The notes beneath the pieces are model-generated. The model made no database searches. It saw only the letters and a program-made list of their open reading frames with translations, and was not told where the DNA came from. Positions 56,101-64,000 of a DNA stretch of 64,000 bases are shown here, piece by piece (the stretch's first letter is position 1; each line of letters begins with the position of its first letter). Origin of the DNA: Okapia johnstoni (taxonomy: Eukaryota; Chordata; Mammalia; Artiodactyla; Giraffidae); NCBI GenBank assembly GCA_024291935.2, contig CM044309.1:35488001-35552000 (forward strand), given 5' to 3'. The position numbers and the translations under genes were made by a program.

Positions 56101-56621
56101 GCTTCTTCTCAATTTACTTATTCAATAATCTTTGTTTCAGTATGATTTATTAATATTTATTTTATATTTTGGGTTATAATCTAATACTACTCTATTCTTT
56201 TGCTCAAATTGTCCCAGGTTTGGCTACCTCAAGTTCTTTCATTTACTTCCTTTGTCCCTTAAACATATCTCAGTGTTGTAATTTTTCTTCATTTACTTCC
56301 TAAATTTCTGGAACTAAGGGATGCTCTAGGCTCATCTTGTGTATTTCTTGCCCAAGTCTTCGAATCAGCCAATTTTCCGATGGACTTGATATGTTTTATT
56401 GGAGAGGGCCAGTAGAATGCAAGATCCAGGGACTAGGTATGCTCTTTGCTGCTGGCATATCATTTCTTTCAGGCCCTCTCAGCTGACAGAGTGAAGAAAT
56501 GCATATGTGTATACTAACCTGGTTATATGCACATACCTATACATATTTCTGTATATAGCCATCTGTATTAAGTGAAACATGAATTCAAACCTAACACCTC
56601 TAACTATTATAATCTATTAAG
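56101..56621. other. Unique AT-rich DNA, nothing recognised
   Basis: No element recognised. Confidence 0.5.
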
Positions 56622-56768
56622 TTGAATTCAGTTGCTCAGTCATGTCCAACTCTTTGGGACCCCATGGACTGCAGCACGTCAGGCCTCCCTGTCCGTCACT
56701 AACTCCCGGAGTTTACTCAAACTCATGTTCATGGAGTAGGTGATGCCATCCAACGGTCTTATTCTCTG

Positions 56769-57377
56769 TCATACCCTTCTCCTCCCACCTTCAATCTTTC
56801 CCAGCATCAAGGTCTTTTCAAATGAGTCAGTTCTCTGCATCAGGTGGCCAAAGTATTGGAGCTTCACCTTCAGCATCAGTCCTTCCAATGAATATTCAGG
56901 ACTAATTTCCTTTAGGATGGACTGGTTGGATCTCCTTGCTATCCAAGGGACTTTCAAGAGTCTTCTCCAATACCACAGTTCAAAAGCATCAATTCTTTGG
57001 TGCTCAGCTTTCTTTACAATCCAACTCTCACATCCACACATGGCTATTGGAAAAACCATAGCCTTGACCAGACGGACTTTTGTTGGCAAATTAATGTCTC
57101 TGCTTTTAAATAAACTGTCTAGGTTGGTCATAGCTTTTCTTCCAAGGAGCAAGTGTCTTTTAATTTCATGGCTGCAGTCACCATCTGCAGTGATTTTGAA
57201 GCCCCCCAAAATAAAGTCTCTCACTGTTTCTATTGTTTCCTCATCTATTTGCCATGAAGTGATGGGACCAGATGACAGGATCTTAGTTTTCTGAATGTTG
57301 AGTTTTAAGCCAACTTTTTCACTCTTCTCTTTCATTTTCATCAAGAGGCTCTTTAGTTCTTCTTCACTTTCTGCCAT
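56769..57377 (-). pseudogene. BovB ORF2 relic, RT thumb and C-terminal domain
   Basis: At 202 codons this is the longest open frame in the window. It starts at 'MAESEEELKSLLMKMKEKSE', just after the catalytic box, and runs through 'LPTKVRLVKAMVFPIAMCG', the Trp/Arg-rich 'ELWYWRRLLKVPWIARRSN' segment and 'KLQYFGHLMQRTDSFEKTLM'. The sequence 'YADD' is present just upstream, but the Arg codon before it has become TGA, which ends the preceding frame. It lacks the palm catalytic residues, so no activity is expected. This C-terminal part has no known enzymatic motif. Confidence 0.9.
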
Positions 57378-57485
57378 AAGGGTGGTGTCATCTGCATATC
57401 AGAGGTTATTGATAGTTCTCCTGGCAAACTTGATTCTAGCTTGTGCTTCATCCAAGCCAGTGTTTCTCATGATGTACTCTGCAGA

Positions 57486-57638
57486 GGAGTACAGGGATGA
57501 CAGAGGATGAGATATCACTGACGTGATGGACATGAGTTTGCGTAGGCTCCGGGAGTTAGTGATGGACAGGGAAGCCTGGTGTGCTGCAGTCCCTGGGGTC
57601 ACAAAGAGTTGGACACAACAGAGAGACTGAACTTAACT
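57486..57638 (+). mobile_element. BovB 3'-end fragment nested in BovB
   Basis: A 153-bp plus-strand 3' end ('gagtacagggatgacagagg' to 'gagactgaacttaact') sits inside the minus-strand BovB. Target copies 'tactctgcaga' lie at 57475-57485 and 57639-57649. Confidence 0.93.
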
Positions 57639-57649
57639 TACTCTGCAGA

Positions 57650-57864
57650 TGGGCTTTCCTGGTGGCTCAGAAGGTAAAGCGTCTGCTTGCAATGTGGGAG
57701 ACTCGTGTTTGATCCCTGGGTCAGAAAGATCTCCTAGAGAAGGAAATGGAAACCCATCCAGTACTCTTACTTGGAAATCCCATGGACGGAGAAGCCTGGT
57801 AGGCTATAGTCCATGAAGTCACAAAGAGTCGGACACGACTGAGTGACTTCACTTTCCTTTTCAC
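57650..57864 (+). mobile_element. Bov-tA SINE nested at the same site
   Basis: 'tgggctttcctggtggctca' at the head and a 'ttcactttccttttcac' tail. Target copies 'tactctgca' (57639-57647) and 'tactgtgca' (57865-57873): the same site that the BovB fragment had used. The host BovB then resumes with 'tataagttaaac'. Confidence 0.95.
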
Positions 57865-57994
57865 TACTGTGCATATAAGTTAAACAAACAGGCTGACAAT
57901 ATACAACCTTGACATACTCCTTTCCCTATTTGGAACCAGTCTGTTGTTCCATGTCCAGTTCTAACTGTTGCTTTCTGACCTGCATACAGATTTC

Positions 57995-58996
57995 TCAAGA
58001 GCAGCTCAGGTGATCTGGGATTCCCATCTCTTTAAGAATTTTCCATGGTTTGTTGTGATCCACACATATGAAGGTTTTGGCATAGTCAATAAAGCAGAAG
58101 TAGATGTTTTTCTGGAACTCTCTCACTTTTTCAGTGATCCAGTGGATGTTGGCAATTTGATCTTTGGTTCCTCTGCCTTTTCTAAATCCAGCTTGAACAT
58201 CTGGATGTTCATGGTTCATGTATCATTGAAGCCTGGCTTGGAGAATTTTGAGCATTACTTTACTAGCATGTGAGATGAGGGCAATTGTGTGGTAGTTTGA
58301 ACATTCTTTGGCATTTCCTTTCTTAGGAACTGGAATGAAAACCGACCTTTTCCAGTCCTGTGGCCAATGCTGAGTTTTTCAAATTTGCTGGCATATTGAG
58401 TGCAGCACATTCACAGCACCATCTTTTAGGATTTGAAATAACTCAACTGGAATTCCATCACCTCCACTAGCTTTATTCGTAGTGATGTTTCCTAAGGCTC
58501 ACTTGACTTCACATTCCAGGATGTCTGGCTCTAGGTGAGTGATCACACCATCGTGATTATCTGTGTCATGAAGACCCTTTCTGTATAGTTCTTCTGTATA
58601 TTCTTGCCACCTCTTCTTAATATCTTCTGCTTCTGTTGGGTCCATACCATTTCTGTCCTTTATCGAGCCCATCTTTGCATGAAATGTTCCCTTGGTATCT
58701 CTAATTTTCTTGAAGAGATCGCTAGTCTTTCCCATTCTAATGTTTTCCTCTATTTCTTTGCATCAATCACTGAGGAAGGCTTTCTTATCTCTCCTTGCTA
58801 TTCTTTGGAACTCTGCATTCAGATGGGAATATCCTTCCTTTTCTCCTTTGCCTTTAGCTTCTCTTCTTTTCACAGTTAGTTGTAAGGCTTCCTCAGACAG
58901 CCATTTTGTCTTTTTGCATTTCTTTTTCTCAGGGATGGTCTTGATCCTTGCCTCCTGTACTATGTCACAAACTTCCATCCATAGTTCTTCAGGCAC
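57995..58996 (-). pseudogene. BovB ORF2 relics, linker to RT motif A
   Basis: Three minus-strand open stretches follow the order of ORF2. 58996-58763 holds the linker ('KWLSEEALQLTVKRREAKGK'), 58735-58499 holds 'DRNGMDPTEAEDIKKRWQEY' up to the RT start, and 58219-57995 holds 'FRKGRGTKDQIANIHW' with motif A as 'FIDYAKTFICVDHN'. In motif A the second Asp position (AFD) is Ile, so the palm would be impaired even without the frame breaks. Confidence 0.85.
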
Positions 58997-59390
58997 TTTG
59001 TCTGTCAGATGTAATCCCTTGAATCAATTTCTCACTTCCACACTATAATTGTAAGGGATTTGATTTAGGTCATACCTGACTGGTCTAGTGGTTTTCCCTA
59101 GTTTCTTCAATTTAAGTCTGAATTTGGCAATAAGGTGTTCATGATCTGAGCCACAATTAGCTCCTGGTCTTGTTTTTTCTAACTATATGGGACTTCTCCA
59201 TCTTTCACTGCAAAGAATATAATCAATCTGATTTCAATTGACTATCTGGTGATATCCATGTGTAGAGTCGTGTGTTGTTGGAAAGGGTGTTTGCTGTGAC
59301 CAGTGTGTTCTCTTGGCAAAACTCTGCATGTCTTTGTCATGCTTCATTCTGTACTCCAAGGCCAAATCAAAGATCAAACTCTTCCTAAAC

Positions 59391-59772
59391 CTGTTAATAA
59401 AGTCAGAGTGCAGAGATGACTAGTTTTCTGCTCATGAATTACCATTTGTAATGATTATTCTAGCTACTCACTTCTTAAATATGCTCCAGTGCAGAAAGCC
59501 ATATATCCTCTGCTAAGAATATACTTAACTTTATCATCTTGGATTTGCAGGCTACCTCAGGGAACCTCCATCATTTCTTTTATGTTCCATTGATATAAAA
59601 ATTTCTTAAGAGACGAGTCGTAACCACTCTGTGTCCCTTCTTCCCTGAGATCACAATCACGTAATTTATGTGCTACAACCATACATAGTAAATTCATTTT
59701 TAAATCTATTGTTGGTATATATGTTAGGAATATTCAGGATATGTATATTTATTGTGTATTGTATATATACAT
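59391..59772. other. Unique DNA, nothing recognised
   Basis: No element recognised; TATA/TGTAT-rich at 59715-59772. Confidence 0.5.
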
Positions 59773-59783
59773 AGCTGTATGAA

Positions 59784-59996
59784 GAGCTTCCCTGGTGGCT
59801 CAGATGGTAAAGAATCAGTCTGCAATGCAAGAGACCCATGTTTGATCCCTGGGTTGGAAAGATCCCCTGGAGAAGGGCATAGATGCCCACTTCAGTATTT
59901 TTGTCTGGAGAATTCCACAGACAGAGGAGCCTGGCAGGCTACAGCCCATGGCGTCACAAAGAGTCTGACACGACTAAGCAACTAACACTCACTTTC
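59784..59996 (+). mobile_element. Bov-tA SINE with 11-bp target duplication
   Basis: 'gagcttccctggtggctcag' at the head and 'cgactaagcaactaacactc' at the end. Target copies 'agctgtatgaa' (59773-59783) and 'agctctatgaa' (59997-60007) differ at one base. Confidence 0.95.
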
Positions 59997-60044
59997 AGCT
60001 CTATGAACGTAACCCCCAAAATATTAATTGAACCAATTATGGGC

Positions 60045-60104
60045 AGTATCATCATAGAATAATAATATCTCAGAGCTGGAAAGACGTTGAAAAATCATCT
60101 ATAC
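60045..60104 (+). mobile_element. Ancient MIR/THER-like SINE fragment
   Basis: 'atcatcatagaataataata' and 'tctcagagctggaaagacg' repeat the core pattern of the element at 49380. It is broken by the hAT insertion. Confidence 0.45.
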
Positions 60105-60307
60105 CAATGGTCCCCAACCTTTGTGACACCAGGGACCCATTTCACGGAAGACTATTTTTCTATGGACCTGGGTAGAGGAGATGGTTTCAGGATGATTCAA
60201 GTGCATTACATTTACTATATACTTTATTTTTATTATTATTACATCATCTCCACCTCAGATCATTAGGCATCAGAAGGTAGTTGGGAACCAGATATTGGGG
60301 TCTCCTG
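60105..60307. mobile_element. hAT-type non-autonomous DNA transposon
   Basis: The 203-bp element starts 'caatggtccccaacctttg' and ends 'atattggggtctcctg', so the ends are imperfect inverted repeats (CAATGGTCCCCAA / CAGGAGACCCCAA). It has an exact 8-bp target duplication 'atctatac' (60097-60104 and 60308-60315), the length characteristic of hAT elements. Inner words 'ggatgattcaagtgcattac' and 'cacctcagatcattaggcat' fit a common mammalian Charlie-like family. No transposase is encoded. Confidence 0.85.
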
Positions 60308-60315
60308 ATCTATAC

Positions 60316-60777
60316 TCTATCCTTCTTCCTGTGCATTTATTCCCTTTGTAACCTCCCTTACTTGTGTTCTACATACAACTGAAATACCTCACATTTATTT
60401 TAATAAGCATTCCTTTGTTAAAAAGACATGCAGATTTGTTTTAATCAGGCACAATAAGACACAGGGACACAGAAATTATCTCCCCAAAGGAAGAAGTTTA
60501 CCCTTATACATCCTTAGAAACAGGAGGCATGGCTCTCCAACCAGGGCAACATGAGGAAGGACCAGGGATGGCCTAGAGTCAGAGGATGGAGGGGAGAATA
60601 TGGCCCAGAACCTTTTTTTTCTTTTTCTTTTTTTTTCAGGAAGTAATGGGCAAGGCAAGGTAGGTAGGTACATTAAGTTTAGGATTGCATAGTTTGAATA
60701 ATTCCATTGGTCTCTGGACTATAGGGGTGGTCTCTAGCCGCAATGTAACTGGCCCTGGGTTGATTTAGGGAAGGGGT
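60316..60777. other. Unique DNA with a T-rich run
   Basis: A T-rich run with scattered C is at about 60612-60636 and a GGTA run at about 60658-60670. Nothing else was recognised. Confidence 0.5.
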
Positions 60778-60788
60778 AATACTGGCTT

Positions 60789-61049
60789 GAGGGCTTCCAT
60801 GGTGGCTCACTGGTAAAGAATCCACCTGCAATGCAGGAGACATGGGTTCAATCCCTGTACTGGGAAGATCCCCTGGAGAAGGAAAATGGCAGCCCACTCC
60901 AGTATTCTTGCCTGGGTTTGCAAAGAGTTGGACAGGACTGAGTGACTAACAATGACTTTCAGCTCAATCCCATGGACAGAGAAGCCTGGCAGGCCCCAGT
61001 CCATGCAGTTGCAAAAGAGTTGGACATGACTCAGTGACTAATCAACAAC
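60789..61049 (+). mobile_element. Rearranged Bov-tA SINE with target duplication
   Basis: The head and first body half ('gggcttccatggtggctcac' to 'ttcttgcctggg') are followed by an early 3' end ('tttgcaaagagttggacagg', 'gactttcagct') and then by the missing body part and a second 3' end ('aatcccatggacagagaag', 'gttggacatgactcagtgac'). Target copies 'aatactggctt' (60778-60788) and 'aatattggctt' (61050-61060) enclose the whole, so the rearranged form inserted as one unit or formed after insertion. Confidence 0.9.
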
Positions 61050-61060
61050 AATATTGGCTT

Positions 61061-62194
61061 CATATATATAAGAGTTTGATAAAGAAGCTAGCTGGAGACA
61101 TAGACTCTGGGTTAATTGGCTTGTGCATCAAAGGTGCATTGGCAGGGGACTCATTTGCTATCTCTAGAAATGTGCTAGCATTAGGAGGGGCACTCTCTTC
61201 AGGATAAAGATCCCCAAATACTGGAGTATCAAAAATCCAAAAAATAAGAAAATGTAGTTAGCATACATAGCAGTCTCATTTGAGGCTGCTTGTAGCAGCC
61301 TCATTTTCTGTACATTTCTCTTCTGTGTCATAGCATGTATTTATTTTGTTACTAATCACATCATCAGTATCTATACAATATGAAAAATTCATAAATTTTA
61401 AAACTTATAATTAGTGATAGACATGTCTTTATCAGTTACCTTGTTGTCAAATATAAATTGAATATATTTACATTTTCACAGTTGCAAAGTTATTATAAAA
61501 TTTAAATCAAATTTTTATTTAGTTTTTCAAGGTTCTTGCCTTTTATTTGAATACAGAATGCTAATGGAATAAACAGCATCCAAGAGAAACTGTATAGACT
61601 CAAAAGTTCACAAAAAGTTGCCGAGGACAAAAATAAATCTAAACTGTGACCAAGTTCTTCCTATCCAAAGAATCTGGAAATAATTGGAATGCTTTTCAAT
61701 GTGAGTTCAACCCAGACCATTTAACTGACAATTAATGCAAACAAGAAACAGAGAAAATAAGTAAGCATTCAGACATCATATAGGACATAAGAAGTAAATT
61801 GTTAAGCCCTGAAGAATCCTATTTATAAGAAAAAATGATGTAATAAAAAAGAAGGGTGGTTGATGGGGCACGATAAGGTTAATGTCACTTCTTGGGGTTA
61901 GTATTCATATATAACACTAAAAGCTAATTAGAAAAAAATTCAGTTTACCTTCCTTTGTTCATAATTAATATCACTTTTTACTGATACAAGGGCTAGACAG
62001 AAGCTAGAGGTACAAAAAGGGTAACTTTGATCATTTTCCTTCTTCAGCCCTCCCTTTTACCTAAATCCCAGTGACAAATGGCTTTAGTCTGTGGAACTAC
62101 TAGAAAGCTGCTCCTGGTTCACTTGGCATTAATTTCTGAGGCCTTCTTCTGGTCTAATAGTGTTTGCAAAGTGTGATAAACTCAAAGAAGTTTA
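61061..62194. other. Unique AT-rich DNA, nothing recognised
   Basis: No element recognised in 1.1 kb. Confidence 0.5.
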
Positions 62195-62290
62195 AACTAG
62201 GATCCCTAAGGCTTGTGTTCAAATATCAGTCTCTTCTTTCATGAAGGCTAGAACAAGTTACTTAATCTCCTTGACTCTTATCATGATGGA
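62195..62290 (+). mobile_element. MIR-like fragment (tentative)
   Basis: 'aggcttgtgttcaaatatca' and 'acaagttacttaatctcctt' resemble the MIR centre. Short and diverged. Confidence 0.4.
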
Positions 62291-63058
62291 GAATGAACCA
62301 TAATCAATAAACATGTATTAAGTGCTACTTGCTAGTCATTGTATTGTGTCCAGGGGTTAAGAGGTAAGTAGAACATGTTCCCCTTGAGTTAATGTAGTAG
62401 ACAAATGATTTCAATATCCCATGACAAGGGATTATTATACATATTCTAGGCAGAGAATGATTCTTAAAAATATATTATTTATTCAATAAGTAAAAGTATA
62501 AATGAGATTATATCAGTAAAATAAGTCAACAGTTCATCTTAACTGGCTCAACATATTTTAAATGATTACATTAAACACAGAATGAATTACTTAATTTTTA
62601 CCCATTCAACTTCCCTGAATTCATATTTGCCTTTGGCAATTGGTAATTTATTACTAAGGAGAACACAAAAATTGTGAATAAAATCAAACCTTTTCTAATC
62701 TTTCTTTGAATTTTTCTCTATAGATTTATTAGAAATATCCAGATCCAGTTTTTCTTTTATGACAGTACCCCATAAATTGTTTCATCAACACAAAAAAGTA
62801 ATAGGATTATCAGGAATACTGTCAGTTAATTAAGTCTAGTAGTTTTCTCAGCGTTAGTTTTTTGTGTAAGAAATATCATAGGATAGGTAAGAAAGTAAAT
62901 GAAAGAGAGTATTGGCAGAAATTGTACAGAAATATGTAGAATCACTATATGTTACGGAAGAAGAAGTGAAAAAAGGAAAATGATAAGAAACAAGTTGAGA
63001 GAAATCTACAGTACATATAATCATTCAGAAGAAACTAAAAGACAATAACAACAAAAAA
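62291..63058. other. Unique AT-rich DNA, nothing recognised
   Basis: No element recognised. Confidence 0.5.
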
Positions 63059-63718
63059 AGCTTGCGTTAGAAAAGGCAGAGGAACCAGAGATCAAACTGG
63101 CAACATCTGCTGCATCATTGAAAAAGCAAGACAGTTCGAGAAAAACGTCTACTTGTGCTTTACTGACGATGCCAAAGCCTTTAACTGTGTGAAACACAAC
63201 GAACTCTGGAAAATTCTTAAAGAGATGGCAATACCAGACCACCTGATCTGCCTCCTGAGAAATCTGTATGCAGGTCAGGAAGCAACAGTTAGAACTGGAC
63301 ATGGAACAACAGAATGGTTCCAAGTAGGACATGGAACAACAGAATGGTTCCAACAACAGAAAGGAGTACATAAGGCTGTGTATTGCCACCTTGCTTATTT
63401 AACTTATATGCAGAGTACATCATGAGAAACGCTGGGCTGGAAGAAGCACAAGCTGGAATCAAGATTGCCAGAGGAAATATCAATAACCTCAGATATGCAG
63501 ATGACACCACCCTTATGGCAGAAAGTGAAGAAGAACTAAAGAGCCTCTTGATGAAAGTGAAAGAGGAGAGTGAAAAATTTGGCTTAAAACTCAGCATTCA
63601 GAAAACTAAGATCATGGCATCTCGTCCCATCACTTCATGGCAAATACATGGGGAAGCAGTGGAAACAGTGACAGACTTTATTTTTTTGGGATCAGTGGAA
63701 ACAGTGACAGACTTTATT
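63059..63718 (+). mobile_element. BovB LINE internal segment with two tandem duplications
   Basis: A BovB RT segment, truncated at both ends, runs from 'cttgcgttagaaaaggcag' to the segment 'gtggaaacagtgacagact'. It has a 30-bp tandem duplication at 63298-63357 and a 36-bp period repeat ending at 63718. The usual BovB 3' end is absent; the sequence passes instead into an LTR. Confidence 0.9.
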
Positions 63719-63886
63719 GCCAGAGTCCTGCTCCAGCAGGTCAGGGTTCCCTTAGGATGGATGGCGTCGGCGATGCGAATGAGAAGACACAGCGAGTCGT
63801 GGTGTTTCCAAGTGTCTTCTGACTTCATTGTTTTTAAGACAGTTTTTATATCTTTTGTGGTACATAGAAACAAACGTAAAGTATAG
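63153..63886 (+). pseudogene. BovB RT relic reading into an LTR
   Basis: Two overlapping frames: 63153-63425 has motif A altered to 'FTDDAKAFNCVKHN' (the AFD Asp is Asn) and a 10-residue in-frame repeat (GHGTTEWFQ twice). 63383-63886 (167 codons) has 'NLYAEYIMRNAG', an intact 'RYADDTTLM' box and the thumb, then 'VETVTDFI' twice, and continues for about 55 codons through the antisense of the LTR. The tail after 'DFIARVL' has no BovB counterpart. No start, promoter or complete domain supports expression. Confidence 0.75.
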
Positions 63887-64000
63887 AATCATACCAATTC
63901 AGCTTAGTGGGCATACCAATTTAGCTTAATGGGCATATGAATTCAGCTTAATGGGCCTATCAATTCAGCTTAATAGGCCAGCAGTTTTTGACCTTCATCG
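63719..64000 (-). mobile_element. ERV LTR, partial, cut by window end
   Basis: Read on the minus strand from the window edge this has LTR order. Four 22-bp repeats (63891-63978) fit a U3 enhancer. Next is a TATA-like 'gatataaaaact' (complement of 63841-63852). A GC-richer stretch with several CpG sites follows ('cgcatcgccgacgccatcc', complement near 63757-63775). Last comes AATAAA (complement of 63713-63718). The CpG content is higher than anywhere nearby. Family not recognised; the left junction falls in BovB sequence. Confidence 0.6.
63891..63978 (-). repeat. Four tandem 22-bp repeats (LTR U3)
   Basis: Units at 63891-63912, 63913-63934, 63935-63956 and 63957-63978 share the core 'aattcagcttaatgggc' with one to four changes each. 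Position upstream of the TATA-like box fits a retroviral enhancer repeat. Confidence 0.9.

Larger units (their letters stand above)
56622..59390 (-). mobile_element. BovB LINE, longest copy, with two nested inserts
   Basis: The minus-strand BovB reaches from its 3' end (56622) through RT and linker into the endonuclease part, near 59390. Removing the nested BovB fragment (57486-57638) and Bov-tA (57650-57864), it spans about 2.4 kb. The 5' limit is uncertain by tens of bases. Multiple stops and frameshifts make it inactive. Confidence 0.93.

Noticed and set aside
56740..57294. 184-codon plus-strand open frame
   Set aside because: It is antisense to the BovB ORF2 relic on the minus strand; opposite-strand frames of BovB are regularly open and carry no protein family.
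63891..63978. CRISPR-like array of four short repeats
   Set aside because: The units are contiguous without spacers, the genome is mammalian, and the context is an LTR.

Overview
The window is mammalian, non-coding DNA from a pecoran ruminant, most probably a bovid (cattle, sheep, goat or a relative). The call rests on the repeats. There are many copies of the RTE-type LINE BovB, many of its partner SINE Bov-tA (a tRNA-Glu-like head, a BovA body and a 3' end shared with BovB), and two BovA2 dimers with their TGC/AGC-type tails. Beneath these lie older mammalian repeats: L2, MIR, MaLR-type LTRs, a MER5-like element and L1 3' ends. The unique DNA is AT-rich and CpG-poor.

I find no host protein-coding gene, tRNA gene or functional RNA gene. 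The only long open frames with recognisable protein content are broken pieces of BovB ORF2 (reverse transcriptase), so the window is intergenic or lies inside a large intron. No genes act together here; the interest is in how mobile elements inserted, nested and rearranged.

Layout. 1-3.5 kb: unique DNA, an L2 fragment, Bov-tA/BovA and an L1 3' end. 3.5-5.7 kb: a BovB copy bracketed by an unusually long (about 145-165 bp) direct repeat, then an inverted Bov-tA. 6.4-9.9 kb: a truncated BovB, a MaLR LTR, and a Bov-tA/BovA2 inverted pair. 11.8-12.6 kb: a MIR holding a U2 snRNA 5' fragment with a 15-bp target duplication, a BovB 3' end facing an inverted Bov-tA, and a second U2 5' fragment in the opposite orientation. 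14.3-16.9 kb: a MaLR-like LTR split by a 2.2-kb BovB. 17.6-22.2 kb: Bov-tA copies, a solo LTR, L2 and MIR. 22.2-24 kb: repeat-free DNA with the look of a conserved non-coding block. 24-26.4 kb: BovB (minus), an L1 piece, and L2 with Bov-tA.

27-32 kb: MIR, Bov-tA and about 1 kb of L2. 32.5-34.8 kb: a 2.3-kb BovB with a clear target duplication. 35-49.4 kb: mostly unique DNA with scattered SINEs, a mariner-type MITE, BovB 3' ends and a MaLR-like LTR. 50-52.5 kb: Bov-tA, MER5-like DNA, an older CHR/ART2A-type SINE and MIR. 54-56.1 kb: a three-level nest (BovB in an LTR in an L1M-type segment). 56.6-59.4 kb: the longest BovB, hit twice at the same site by a BovB 3' end and a Bov-tA. 59.8-61 kb: Bov-tA and a small hAT element. 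63-64 kb: a BovB fused to a minus-strand LTR with polyadenylation signal, TATA-like box and four 22-bp repeats, running off the window end.

Names follow remembered consensus features, not a database run. Boundaries are good to a few bases where a target duplication is given and to tens of bases elsewhere.
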